A stretch of DNA of 64,000 nucleotides from Deinococcus sp. AB2017081 (GTDB lineage: Bacteria; Deinococcota; Deinococci; Deinococcales; Deinococcaceae). Shown here in pieces: positions 30,475-45,192 of this stretch (position 1 is the stretch's first letter; every line of letters begins with the position of its first letter). The notes beneath the pieces are model-generated. The model did not search any database. It saw nothing but the letters and a program-made list of their open reading frames with translations, and was not told where the DNA came from. A program made the position numbers and the translations under genes. The stretch lies in NCBI RefSeq assembly GCF_034440735.1, contig NZ_CP140098.1, positions 482,501 through 546,500 of the forward strand, in the 5' to 3' direction.

Positions 30475-31605
30475 CTACAGCGTCTGCTGCCGGATGGTCA
30501 GGTGCAGCGTGTCCCGGACAGGAAATCGGTGCTCCTGTACCGCCTGTTCCCCGCCGGAGCTCTGGGCCAGCGCCCGCGCATCCTGCCCCGTGACGCTGAC
30601 GGGGAGTCTCACATCGATCCCCATGCCCTCCGGCGCTGCTTTCACCGGCGCGTCCGCCTGACCCAGCGCCCGCCACGTGGCCCGCAGGTGCTCCGGCCCG
30701 TGCGCCACCACGACCAGCCGCCCGCCCGGCCGCAGCACCCGCCGCGCCTCACGGAGCGCCGTACGGAGCGCCGTGTCGGGCCAGCCCATGTGGGCCAGCG
30801 CCCGCACGAACAGCACCACGTCGAAACTGGCATCCGGGTAGGGCAGGGCGTGCGCCATGCCGCTCCGCACGCCCTCGCCGCCCACTGGGTCGAGGCCCTC
30901 CAGCCGCCCCGTGTGCCCCCGCGCCCGGAGCAGCCGCAGCAGGCGTTCATCGCCCGCCCCCACATCCAGCACGTCCAGGGCAGGCGAGAGGGCCAGCGCG
31001 TCCAGCAGCGGCCCCTCCGGCCACGGCTGACCGCACAGGCGGGAGAGGAGGGCATCACGGATCGTCAGGGTTGACAGGGACAGCTCAGGGTCGATGTAGA
31101 CGCTATTCCTCCTGGAGATGCCCGCCTCGTGCATGAAGCCGTCGAATCTGATCAGCACGCGCTGCGGCGTCTCGCCTTCCCGGATGATGCTCACAGCAAT
31201 CCGCACGGTGAGGCCCAGGCCCATGGCCTCCACGGCTGCCCGAGCCTGCTCCACTGCAGATGTCGCAGACTCGACCGTCGCGTCATGCCACACCACCGCG
31301 AACTCATTGCCGCCGATTCGGAACGTATGCGCCTGTGAGCCGGCCTCGTCACTGTAGATGGCGAGGAGTGAGCCGATCAGCCGCAGCGCATGGTCGCCCA
31401 TCAGGTGCCCTGTGGCCGCGTTGAATTGAATCATGCGATCCACGTTCAGGAGCGCCACCAGCGCACCCGGACGCCACCACATCGGGTCGGCGCGTTCCCA
31501 TACCCCGCGACTGAGGACGCCGGTCAGCATGTCCTGTCCCGATTGATTGAGTTGGGGAGGTTCCGGCGGCCCCTTCGATTCCTTGAACAGACGAACGCGG
31601 CGCAT
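30475..31605 (-). CDS. Degenerate GGDEF domain fused to a SAM-dependent methyltransferase
   Basis: A 376-residue fusion. Residues ~25-180 follow a GGDEF (diguanylate cyclase) fold: 'DMLTGVLSRGVW', 'VALLNVDRMIQFNAATGHLMGDHAL', signature GGNEF instead of GGDEF, and 'RRNSVYID' at the end. Residues ~185-376 are a class I methyltransferase with 'ALDVLDVGAGDERLLRLLRARG' (motif I), 'LPYPDASFDVVLFVRALAHM' (motif IV) and 'REARRVLRPGGRLVVVAHG'. The N domain probably binds GTP or a related ligand to control the methyltransferase. TACCCT lies 7 nt before the ATG (complement), leaderless type. The methyl acceptor is unknown. Confidence 0.85.
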   Translation of the reverse strand: MRRVRLFKESKGPPEPPQLNQSGQDMLTGVLSRGVWERADPMWWRPGALVALLNVDRMIQFNAATGHLMGDHALRLIGSLLAIYSDEAGSQAHTFRIGGNEFAVVWHDATVESATSAVEQARAAVEAMGLGLTVRIAVSIIREGETPQRVLIRFDGFMHEAGISRRNSVYIDPELSLSTLTIRDALLSRLCGQPWPEGPLLDALALSPALDVLDVGAGDERLLRLLRARGHTGRLEGLDPVGGEGVRSGMAHALPYPDASFDVVLFVRALAHMGWPDTALRTALREARRVLRPGGRLVVVAHGPEHLRATWRALGQADAPVKAAPEGMGIDVRLPVSVTGQDARALAQSSGGEQAVQEHRFPVRDTLHLTIRQQTL

Positions 31606-31641
31606 CCCACCCAGGGTACGCGCCGCGTCCTGTCCTGCCGC

Positions 31642-32988
<1,347 letters not shown>

Positions 32989-33138
32989 AGGATTCGCTCC
33001 TTGGCGGAGGCCGGCGACGAACCGTGTCGGCCGCCGCACCGTTCCGATTCCAGGCTGTCCCGGACAGGCACCCGGACAGCCTTCCATCTCCGCAGTCCGG
33101 CGGTCGTGGCTACCCGCTCCGCCCGCGGCCCACCGCCA

Positions 33139-33663
<525 letters not shown>

Positions 33664-33865
33664 GGCCCCTCCTGGGGTGGCGGTCAGGCGCGCCGGTCTG
33701 GACTCGTGCTGAGGATCGTGCTGCGCTCCATCATGCCGTGCGCCGGCCAGAGTGGGGTGTCACCGCCCGCCTAACGCCCGTTTGTCTGCACTGAGTCTAC
33801 TGTCCGTACCGGTATGGGAACGCCGCCCCAGGCGGGTGCCGGGGCGGCGGCCGGGAGCGTGCGGC

Positions 33866-34424
<559 letters not shown>

Positions 34425-34640
34425 TGTACTCCTTTGTCCTGTCCGGGGGCGCTCGCCCAGTGATCCTGGGGCGCGGCCCGACAACGCGTGGGAGTCTAGC
34501 AGACGTGGCGGTGGGTCTTCCACCCGCCCGCCCCGGTTTGCTATGATGCTGCGGTTGCACGTCCGCCCCCGCCCCCTGGCCCGCACCGTGGCCGGACGCG
34601 CGGCGAGAGCAGGGCAGCGAAAGATCAAGGAGACACGAAC

Positions 34641-35348
34641 ATGGAACTGAACGCAACGCCCCGCACGAGCCGGCAGAAGCTGGCCGAAGGCCTGATCCCC
34701 GCCGTCGCCTACAACAAGGAGAACAACGTCTCCTTCGCCATTGACCGCAAGGCCTTCGACCGTGCGTTCCGCCAGCAGAGCACCACGGGTCTGTTCGACA
34801 TCACCGTCGAGGGCGGCGAGACCTTCCCCGCGCTGGTCAAGGCCGTGCACATGGACAAGCGCAAGCGGGCGCCGATCCACGTGGACTTCTACATGGTGAC
34901 CTACGGTGAGCCCATCGAAGTCTCCGTGCCGGTGCACGTCAAGGGCAAGAGCCAGGGCGAGATCCAGGGCGGTCTGGTCGACATCGTCGTCCACAACCTC
35001 TCCGTGATCGCCCCCGGTCCCCGCCGCATTCCCCAGGAACTCGTCGTGGACGTCGCGAAGCTGAACATCGGTGACCACGTCACCGCCGGTCAGGTGCGTC
35101 TGCCCGAGGGCGTGAAGCTGGCCGCCGATGCCGATCTGGTCGTCATCAGCGTGCTGCCGCCGCGCATGAGCGCCGACGAGGCCGCCGCCGAGACCCAGGC
35201 CGCCCAGGTGGCCGGCATGGTCGCCGCCGGCGAGCTGTCCGAGGAAGCCGCCGAGGCCGTTCTGGAAGGCGACGCCAGCCTGGACGAGGTCAAGGCCGAG
35301 GCCGCTGCCGAGTCCGACACCGCCGAGAGCGACACCAAGGAAGACTGA
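34641..35348 (+). CDS. rplY: Ribosomal protein L25 (TL5/CTC form)
   Basis: A 235-residue 5S rRNA-binding protein. The N-terminal L25 domain (~1-90) is followed by the CTC beta domain (~95-185, 'ISVLPPRMSADEA') and an acidic, helical extension (~190-235, 'AAGELSEEAAEAVLEGDASLDEV') like the extra domain of Deinococcus CTC, which reaches into the ribosomal A-site region. AAGGAG lies upstream of the ATG and TATGAT at 34542-34547 is a good -10. Divergent from efp. Confidence 0.95.
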   Translation: MELNATPRTSRQKLAEGLIPAVAYNKENNVSFAIDRKAFDRAFRQQSTTGLFDITVEGGETFPALVKAVHMDKRKRAPIHVDFYMVTYGEPIEVSVPVHVKGKSQGEIQGGLVDIVVHNLSVIAPGPRRIPQELVVDVAKLNIGDHVTAGQVRLPEGVKLAADADLVVISVLPPRMSADEAAAETQAAQVAGMVAAGELSEEAAEAVLEGDASLDEVKAEAAAESDTAESDTKED

Positions 35349-35363
35349 GCCTCACCTCCTGCA

Positions 35364-35396
35364 CGCGGGCCGTTCCCAGATTGGGGGCGGCCCGCG
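35364..35396 (+). terminator. Hairpin between rplY and the convergent lipoprotein gene
   Basis: CGCGGGCCG pairs with CGGCCCGCG (9 bp) around a 15-nt loop that itself has CCC/GGG. Starts 15 nt after the rplY stop and ends 3 nt before the convergent gene's stop, so it may serve both. Confidence 0.6.
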
Positions 35397-35399
35397 CGG

Positions 35400-36467
35400 C
35401 TATGCCCCCCGCAGGCACGCCGCCCGTTCGCCCTGCGGCCGCTTCGAGCACGCCGTCGCGGCAGCGATGAAGCTCGGCATGTCGCCCCCCACCCGGGTCA
35501 GCAGGGCCTGGAAGTCCGGCACCATCGTGGCGTAGGCGGCCACGGCCCCCAGGGTGGCGTTGTTCACGCCCCGCGCGAAGAAGGCGTCGTAGCCGGCGTA
35601 GCCGCCCCAGCTCGCCTTCAGGGCGGCGTACCGGGCGTTCAGGTCAGTCAGCACCGCCGCCTTGCGCGTCCGCATCTCCGCTGCCGGCAGCGTCTGTGCG
35701 TACAGGGCCTCCAGCTCGTGCCGAGCGCCCAGCAGCAGGGCCTCGAAGGCCGCCGAGCGCTCCTGGGCCAGCCGATCCTCATCGCGGAGTTCTGGCGTTC
35801 CGTGCGCGGCCAGCCAGCGGCGCATCCCCTCCTCCTCGACGGCCGTGGCGTAGGACTCGTTGAACACCGTGTCGCCCGGCACGTACAGGCTGGGGTGAGA
35901 CAGCTCGTGGATCACCGTGCGGATCAGCGTGGCGTCGGGATACCCCAGCATGGTGGAGAGCAGCGGGTCGCTCAGGTACCCCAGCGTGCTGTACGCACTC
36001 ACGCCGCCCACGTTCACGTCCCGGCCCGCCGCGCGGCGCTCCTGAGCGTGGGCCTGCGCGGCGGCCTCGTTGAAGTAGCCCCGGTAGCCCACGCAGCCCG
36101 CGATGGGGAAGCACGACGTGTCGAGCGCCACGCTGAACTCGGGCGCAGAAAAGACGTTCCACACGACGTACTCGCGCCCCACGTCCACGTACTTCTGGAA
36201 GCTGCCGTGATCCGGCAGGCCCAGCCCGCCCGCGCCCGCCGGCGCGACCGCGAAGGCCCGCACGTCCGACGCCAGCTGCACCTTGCGCCGCACCGCTGCC
36301 GATGTGGCCGGATCGGCCAGCACGTCTGCCAGCGGCCGCGCCCGGCGCAGCAGGTCGAGCTGTCCGCCCGCCGCCTGGGTCAGGTAGCGCACGTCGGAGC
36401 AGCCGCTCAGGGCCACGGTCAGTGCGGCCGCGCCCAGCACGCCCGCCACGATCCACATCTGCCGCAT
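35400..36467 (-). CDS. Zinc aminopeptidase-like lipoprotein
   Basis: A 355-residue protein with a lipoprotein signal ('VLGAAALTVALSGCSD', Cys at ~23). It resembles the putative aminopeptidase group COG4324: 'VWNVFSAPEFSVALDTSCFPIAGCVGYRGYF', then the zinc motif 'VIHELSHPSLY' (HExxH) and downstream 'NESYATAVEEEG', whose Glu is the likely third ligand. A membrane-attached peptidase or chaperone-like role is probable; no substrate is known to me. TAGATT lies 6 nt before the ATG (complement). Confidence 0.85.
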   Translation of the reverse strand: MRQMWIVAGVLGAAALTVALSGCSDVRYLTQAAGGQLDLLRRARPLADVLADPATSAAVRRKVQLASDVRAFAVAPAGAGGLGLPDHGSFQKYVDVGREYVVWNVFSAPEFSVALDTSCFPIAGCVGYRGYFNEAAAQAHAQERRAAGRDVNVGGVSAYSTLGYLSDPLLSTMLGYPDATLIRTVIHELSHPSLYVPGDTVFNESYATAVEEEGMRRWLAAHGTPELRDEDRLAQERSAAFEALLLGARHELEALYAQTLPAAEMRTRKAAVLTDLNARYAALKASWGGYAGYDAFFARGVNNATLGAVAAYATMVPDFQALLTRVGGDMPSFIAAATACSKRPQGERAACLRGA

Positions 36468-36547
36468 GGGCCCAATCTACGCATGACCTGCGGGTGGTAG
36501 CGTGAAGTCCTCCTCCATTCCTCCGCCCCCATGCCCGCGAGGTTCCC

Positions 36548-38032
36548 ATGACTGACGCTGTCCCGACCGAGTTCACGCATGACCTGCTCGTCATCGGCTC
36601 CGGCCCCGGCGGGCAGCGCGCCGCCATCCAGGCCGCGAAGCTGGGCAGAAAGGTCGCGGTGGTCGAGCGCAAGACCGTGGTGGGCGGCGTGTGCATCAAC
36701 ACCGGCACGATTCCCAGCAAGACCTTCCGCGAGGCGATCCTGCACCTGAGCGGCTACAACGAGCGTGGCCTGTACGGCGCGTCGTACATGGTCAAGGAAG
36801 ACCTCGGCATGGCCGACCTGCTGCACCGCACGACCAGCGTGATCACGCACGAACTCGACGTGATCCGCTCGCAGCTGCACCGCAACCGCGTGGAGGTCAT
36901 CGCGGCCGAGGCGAGCTTCACCGGCCCCCACACCCTGCGCCTGCGCGACGTCCGGCCCGGCCAGGGGGGCGAGACGTGGCGCGAGGTCTCCGCCCGGCAC
37001 ATCGTGATAGCGGTCGGCACCCGCGCGGCGCGTGACCCGAAGATCCCCTTCGATGGGAAGCGCGTCCTGATCAGCGACGACATCCTCGACCTGACCACCA
37101 TGCCCCGCACCGTCGCCGTGATCGGCGGGGGTGTGATCGGCTGCGAGTACGCCAGCATGTTCGCCGCGCTCGGCGTGCGTGTCACCCTGATCGACCAGCG
37201 TCCGCGGCTGCTGGAGTTCATCGACCACGAGATCACCGACATCCTGACGTACCAGCTGCGGCAGAACCGCATGACCCTGCGCCTCGGCGAGGCCGTGCAG
37301 GACGTGACCCCCACCGGCGACGGCGTGCGCGTGACCCTCACGAGCGGCAAGGCCGTGCAGGCCGACATGGTGCTGTACGCCATCGGGCGGGTCGGCGCGA
37401 CCGACCGCCTGAACCTCGGCGCGGCGGGCCTGGGGGCCGACGGCCGCGGGCGCATCACCGTCAATGAGCACTACCAGACCGCCCAGCCGCACATCTACGC
37501 GGTCGGCGACGTGATCGGCTTCCCCAGCCTCGCGTCGGTCAGCATGGAACAGGGCCGCCTCGCCGCGTGCCACGCGTACGGCGTGCCCACCCAGAGCGTC
37601 CCGGAACTGTTCCCCTACGGCATCTACACCATCCCCGAGATCAGCACCGTCGGCAAGTCCGAGGAGGAACTCACCCAGGCGGGCGTGCCCTACGAGATCG
37701 GCAAGGCGCAGTACCGCGAGATCGCGCGCGGCCAGATCATCGGCGACGAACAGGGCACCCTGAAGCTGATCTTCCACCTCGAGACCCGCGCGCTGCTCGG
37801 CGTGCACATCATCGGCAGCGGCGCGAGCGAACTCATCCACATCGGGCAGGCGGTCATGTCCTTTGGCGGCACCGTCGACTACTTCGTCAATACCGTCTTC
37901 AACTACCCCACCCTGGCCGAGTGCTACAAGACCGCCGCCTTCGACGGCATCAACCGCCTGGGCAGCGTACCCGTGCTGGAACCGAAGCTGGAGCCCGCGC
38001 CGGACGTGGGCAGCGTGGTGCCGGCGGACTGA
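36548..38032 (+). CDS. sthA: Soluble (Si-specific) NAD(P)+ transhydrogenase
   Basis: A 494-residue FAD protein of the pyridine-nucleotide-disulfide family that moves hydride between NADPH and NAD+. FAD-binding 'DLLVIGSGPGGQRAAIQAAKLG', 'GGVCINTGTIPSK' (one Cys of the usual pair is replaced by Thr, as in SthA, so no redox disulfide), NAD(H)-binding 'VAVIGGGVIGCEYASMFAALG', and the FAD motif 'IYAVGDVIGFPSLA'. The C-terminal interface domain is complete. Balances reducing power, relevant to oxidative-stress tolerance. Confidence 0.93.
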   Translation: MTDAVPTEFTHDLLVIGSGPGGQRAAIQAAKLGRKVAVVERKTVVGGVCINTGTIPSKTFREAILHLSGYNERGLYGASYMVKEDLGMADLLHRTTSVITHELDVIRSQLHRNRVEVIAAEASFTGPHTLRLRDVRPGQGGETWREVSARHIVIAVGTRAARDPKIPFDGKRVLISDDILDLTTMPRTVAVIGGGVIGCEYASMFAALGVRVTLIDQRPRLLEFIDHEITDILTYQLRQNRMTLRLGEAVQDVTPTGDGVRVTLTSGKAVQADMVLYAIGRVGATDRLNLGAAGLGADGRGRITVNEHYQTAQPHIYAVGDVIGFPSLASVSMEQGRLAACHAYGVPTQSVPELFPYGIYTIPEISTVGKSEEELTQAGVPYEIGKAQYREIARGQIIGDEQGTLKLIFHLETRALLGVHIIGSGASELIHIGQAVMSFGGTVDYFVNTVFNYPTLAECYKTAAFDGINRLGSVPVLEPKLEPAPDVGSVVPAD

Positions 38033-38232
38033 CCGCCGTGTTCCGTTCCGCCCCGGGGCCGGGAGCACGTCCCAGGGCTTCCACGTCCAACCGCCGCCCT
38101 GTCAGGGGCTCGCCCTGCTCGATCCAGAGGTCATGAGGGTATTGCTCACGGCCTCTGAATGCTGCTGTGAGCGGGCTGGATCGGGCGTATGGTGCAGTCG
38201 CCCCACCATCCAGTTCCCCGGAGGTTCCACCC

Positions 38233-38535
38233 ATGATCATCTCCCACGGCACCCTGTCCACGCCCCCCGAGCACGCCGAGGGGGCCCGAACCCTGCTGCG
38301 GCAGGTCGCGCAGGCCAGTCGCCAGGACGCGGGCTGCACGCTGTACGTCGTCTCCGAGGATCTGGAGCAGCCCGGCCACTTCGTGATCACCGAGCACTGG
38401 GATTCCATGGCCGACATGCAGGCGCACCTCGCGCTGCCGGGCGTGGGCGAGGCGGTCGCGGCGGCGCACGCGATGGGCGCGACCGATCTGACCATCACGG
38501 CGTACGAGGGCGGCGCACAGACCCGGATCATGTAG
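38233..38535 (+). CDS. Antibiotic biosynthesis monooxygenase (ABM) family protein
   Basis: A 100-residue ferredoxin-like alpha+beta protein of the YgiN/quinol-monooxygenase type: 'MIISHGTLSTPPEHAEGARTLL', 'DAGCTLYVVSEDLEQPGHFVITEHWDSMADMQAHLALPGV'. Such dimers oxidise quinols or simply bind aromatic ligands. GGAGG lies 9 nt before the ATG at 38233. No operon partner; a strong hairpin follows. Confidence 0.88.
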   Translation: MIISHGTLSTPPEHAEGARTLLRQVAQASRQDAGCTLYVVSEDLEQPGHFVITEHWDSMADMQAHLALPGVGEAVAAAHAMGATDLTITAYEGGAQTRIM

Positions 38536-38549
38536 AGGTGCCACATGGA

Positions 38550-38579
38550 GACGCCCTCCCCATCGCGCGGGAGGGCGTC
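38550..38579. terminator. Bidirectional terminator hairpin
   Basis: Perfect 11-bp stem (GACGCCCTCCC with GGGAGGGCGTC), 8-nt loop, between the ABM gene (+) and the RND transporter gene (-). Confidence 0.8.
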
Positions 38580-38592
38580 GTCTGTGTGTGCC

Positions 38593-41966
<3,374 letters not shown>

Positions 41967-41970
<4 letters not shown>

Positions 41971-43562
41971 GGCTGGCCCCCGGGAGGCGGGCCGCCCGCC
42001 GGGCTGGTGCTGCCTCTGGCCGCCGCGTCACCCGTACTTACGCCCCCGCCGTCCAGCAGACCCGTGGGCGGCTGCGTGACCACCTGCGCGCCCGACGGGA
42101 TGCCGCTCACGGCGGACTGCGTGCCCGCCTGCCCGAGCACCGTCACCCTGTTCAGCGTGGCGGTGCCGCCCGAGACCGTGAACACGTATGTCTGATCACC
42201 GTCGGCCTGCAGGGCCGTGCTGGGGATCACGACGCCGGTCGCGACCTTCGCCGTGTACACCACCGAGCCGACCGCGCCGAGCGCCGGCAGCGTGTCGCCG
42301 GTGAAGCGCGCGACCAGCAGCACGCTGCCGTTCGTGGGCGCGCCCGGATTCTGCGCGACTTTCAGGGGGTACTTCACGGCCCCGCTCGTGAAGCTCAGGA
42401 CGGTGCCGGGCGTCAGGGTGGTCGCCTCGGTCGCGGGGACGTTCACGTTCACCTGCCGCTCGCGGCTCACCAGCGTGAAGGCCTCGCCGTTCGCGGTGAC
42501 GTACTCGCCCGGCGCGACGTTCAGCGCCGTGACCTGCCCCGCGAACGGCGCGGTCACGCGCGCCGCGGCCGCCGCCGCCTGCGCCTGCGTCAGCGCGAGC
42601 TGCGCCCTCTGCACGCTCAGCTCCGCCTCCGTCACGCCCTGCGCGCCGGAACGCTCGTTCTCCGCGAGGTTCGCGCGGGCGGTCGTGAGGGTCGTCTGGG
42701 CCGACGCCACCGCCGCCTGCTGCGCCGCGACCTCGCTCCGGGCCACCGCGCCCACCGCCAGCAGCGCCTGCTGCGCCTGGAGCGTCGCCTGCGCGTTCGT
42801 CAGCGCGAGCTGCGCCGCCGTGACCTGCGCCTGCAACCCGGCCCGCCCGCCGACCGTGCTCGCCTGCTGCCCGCGCAGCTGCACCCGCGCCGAGTCCAGC
42901 GCGTTCTGCGCGTTCTGCACCGCGGCGTTCAGGTCGGCGTTGCTGAGCGTCACGACCGTCTGCCCGGCCGTCACCGACCCGCCCACGGCCACGCCCACCC
43001 CCGTCACGGTGCCCGACGTGCGGGCCGTGACCGTCGTGCTCTGCGCCGCCGCGACCGTGCCCGTCAGCGTGCGCGACGTGCTCAGCGTGCCGGACGTGGC
43101 CGCCGTGACCTGCACGGGCGTCACCACCGAGGACGTCGCCACGCCGCGGCCAGCCCCCGTCGCCCCGGCGCCCGCGGCCTGGCCCGCCGACCGCGTTCCC
43201 GTCCCGGTCGAGCTTCCCGACGCCGCGCCGCCCGCGCCAGCGCCGGCACCGCGCGCCGCACTTCCCTGGCCCGCCCCGGCCTGCGCGGCCCCGCTCCGTC
43301 CGGCTCCACTCGATCCTGCGCTGCCTGATCCTGAACCGCCCTGTCCCGCGCCGAAGGAGCCGCCCGCGCGGGACGTGGTGCTCCCGCTGTCCGCGGTGCC
43401 CAGCCGGTACCCGACGAAGCCCGCGCCGCCCAGCAGGAGCGGCACGAACAGCCATCCCCACGGGAAGGGACGACGCGCGCCCACCGTAGGCGCAGCGGCG
43501 CGGGCCGGCGTCCGGCGGGGGGGAGGCGGCGGGGGCGTGCCGGACTTCGAGACCTGTTCCAT
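41967..43562 (-). CDS. RND efflux membrane fusion protein (HlyD/AcrA-like)
   Basis: The periplasmic adaptor for the downstream pump, 531 residues. An N-terminal Pro/Arg stretch is followed by one membrane helix (~34-50, '[18 protein letters not shown]'), a Gly/Ser/Ala-rich linker (~55-140), a lipoyl half ('[31 protein letters not shown]'), a long coiled-coil hairpin (~220-340, Ala/Gln-rich), the second lipoyl half ('[20 protein letters not shown]') and a beta-barrel (~380-470). The start chosen is the ATG within a palindrome (43556-43576); the frame is open 25 codons further upstream, but with atypical sequence. Confidence 0.9.
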
Positions 43563-43576
43563 ATCCGGTATGGAAC
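43556..43576 (-). promoter_or_regulatory. Palindrome overlapping the start of the RND operon
   Basis: GTTCCATA-TCCGG-TATGGAAC, perfect 8-bp arms, covering the ATG of the membrane fusion protein gene. This looks like a repressor operator of TetR or similar type. No regulator gene is adjacent. Confidence 0.5.
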
Positions 43577-43725
43577 ACGGCGATCTCGAATGAATGGAGA
43601 ATCCCGCCCACGACACAAAGCAGGGCAGAAGAAGCACTGCTGCCCTACAGGACGGGATTTCTTCCTACACACACCCCTTCATGGAGTCTGCAAGATGAGG
43701 AGACGCTCAAGGAATCCGTGCCAGC

Positions 43726-43762
43726 CACAGCGGCCGGCCCCATGGTGGGGCCGGCCGCTGTG
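43726..43762 (-). terminator. Strong hairpin after the Pro-rich secreted protein gene
   Basis: CACAGCGGCCGGCCCC pairs perfectly with GGGGCCGGCCGCTGTG (16 bp, 5-nt loop), 15 nt past the stop of 43778..44695. No T-tract. It isolates the RND operon downstream. Confidence 0.8.
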
Positions 43763-43777
43763 AGCAGGTGTCCGTGG

Positions 43778-44695
43778 TCAGGGCTGGCTGGGGGGCGGCT
43801 CCACGGGGGGCACGGGCACGGCGTCGGCGGGTGGAGCCACGGGATCCGGCTCACCGGTGCCCGGAGCCGGCGGCGTGTCCTCCGCGGGCGGCGTGGGGAT
43901 AGGGGTGTCTTCGGTGGGAGCCGTGTCGTCAGCTGGCACAGTGTCGTCAGCTGGCGCGGCGTCCTCCGCCGGCGTGGCCGTGTCCGGCGGCGTCGTCTCA
44001 CCGGCAGGGACGGTGGTTCCGGGGGTCGCCGTCTGTGCGCTGGCCGCGAGGTCACGGGCCACGGCCACAACCGTCAGGCCCAGGGTCTGGGTCACCCGGA
44101 CGTCCACGGTCTCGCCGGCCTTCTGCAGGGTGGCCGTCTGTGCCGCGGTATCCGCGCTGCTGGCCGAGTCCGCACCCGTCGTCGCCTCGGTGAAGCCGTC
44201 GGCCTTCATGGCGTCCACGGTGCGCGCCAGGGCGTCCTCGATGGTGCCCGCGTAGATCACGGCCTGACCCAGCACGGTCGGTGCCGTCCGGAGCACCTGT
44301 TCGCCCTGGAGCTGCGGCAGGGCAGTCGTGGTGGCGGTGACCATCGGGGCCGCCGGGGGCTGGGTGGTGGAGTCGACCGGCGCCGCTTCGGCCGGGGCGG
44401 GATTCGCGTCCGGGGGGGTGTCCGTCGCCGGTGCGGGCCCGGTGGCCGGAGCTGATGGCGGGGCAACCATGTCTGCCGGCGGGGTCTCCGGGGGCAGCGG
44501 GGCTGTCGGCGGCGTCTCGGCGGGGGGCGTCTCGGCAGGTGGCGTCTCCACCGGAGGCGTCTGGGTGGGGGCGGTCACGGGCGGCAGGCCCAGCGCGGGG
44601 GGCTCGGTGGTCTGTGCGTGGGCTGCGCCCAGGGCGGCGGTGCCCAGCAGGGCGCTCAGGGTCAGGGTGCGGATGGACAGCAGGGAGCGATTCAT
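43778..44695 (-). CDS. Secreted Pro/Thr/Ala-rich protein
   Basis: A 305-residue protein with a signal peptide ('IRTLTLSALLGTAALGAAHA', cleavage near 23). Pro/Glu/Thr repeats ('ETPPAETPPAETPP') fill ~27-110, and a folded core at ~112-215 ('LQGEQVLRTAPTVLGQAVIYAGTIEDALARTVDAMKADGF', 'VDVRVTQTLGLTVVAVARDL') resembles a small alpha+beta domain. A second Pro/Asp/Thr-rich tail ('PADDTVPADDTAPTEDTP') completes it. Two adjacent ATGs exist (44698 and 44695); GGAGG is 6 nt from the second. Cell-wall-spanning stalks flanking a domain are a reasonable reading; no family recognised. Confidence 0.7.
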   Translation of the reverse strand: MNRSLLSIRTLTLSALLGTAALGAAHAQTTEPPALGLPPVTAPTQTPPVETPPAETPPAETPPTAPLPPETPPADMVAPPSAPATGPAPATDTPPDANPAPAEAAPVDSTTQPPAAPMVTATTTALPQLQGEQVLRTAPTVLGQAVIYAGTIEDALARTVDAMKADGFTEATTGADSASSADTAAQTATLQKAGETVDVRVTQTLGLTVVAVARDLAASAQTATPGTTVPAGETTPPDTATPAEDAAPADDTVPADDTAPTEDTPIPTPPAEDTPPAPGTGEPDPVAPPADAVPVPPVEPPPSQP

Positions 44696-44698
44696 CAT

Positions 44699-45192
44699 CG
44701 TCCTCCAGGTGGGGCGGCCAGGACGGCGCCGCGTGTGGTCAGCCACGCGCCGTCCGGCCGGGTGGGGCGGGTGCGGGGCACCGGCCAGCGGGAGAGTTCG
44801 GGGGAGCACGCCCCTCCGGGCGGCCCACGGCCACCCCACGGGTGCGGGGTGGGTTCGGCAGCGGGCCGCACATCGTCGTGGCCCGCCGACCTGTCCCACC
44901 CTATGGGCCGCGTCTGTGCGTCCGGCGTGGGAACGCTGAACCCGGCCTGTCTCCATGTCTCGCGTCACCCGGAAGAAGGATTCATGCACCTCAGCCCGGC
45001 GCCACGCCGCGTTCACCCGCCGCGCCGGACGGGGGCCCGGCGCCGCGGAGGATGGACCCGCCGGTAGCACAGCGGCCGCCGGACGGGGTGAAGGCCCCGT
45101 CTCACGGGCGGGAGCCGTGTGGGCGCTGCTTCCGCCTGCGGGTGCGTCGGTCGGCTGTGCCGCGGCTCACCTCCCGCCCGGCCCCCGGCCGT
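44699..45192. other. Non-coding interval of ~490 bp
   Basis: Between the divergently placed start of 43778..44695 and the 3' end of the TMEM175 gene. Open frames here lack coding features on either strand. It holds a GGAGG ribosome site for the left gene and a strong hairpin in that gene's leader (44721..44755: GGACGGC/GCCGTCC and GCGTG/CACGC with a 3-nt bulge). On the complement, TAGGGT near 44900 is a possible -10 box. I see nothing else. Confidence 0.5.

Noticed and set aside
42217..43593. A 458-codon frame antisense to the membrane fusion protein gene
   Set aside because: Cys/Ala/Pro-rich shadow with no ribosome site; the complement encodes a clear HlyD-type protein.
44699..45192. Possible genes in the 490-bp interval
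   Set aside because: Open frames on both strands lack ribosome sites or leaderless boxes at sensible spacing and have shadow-like composition.
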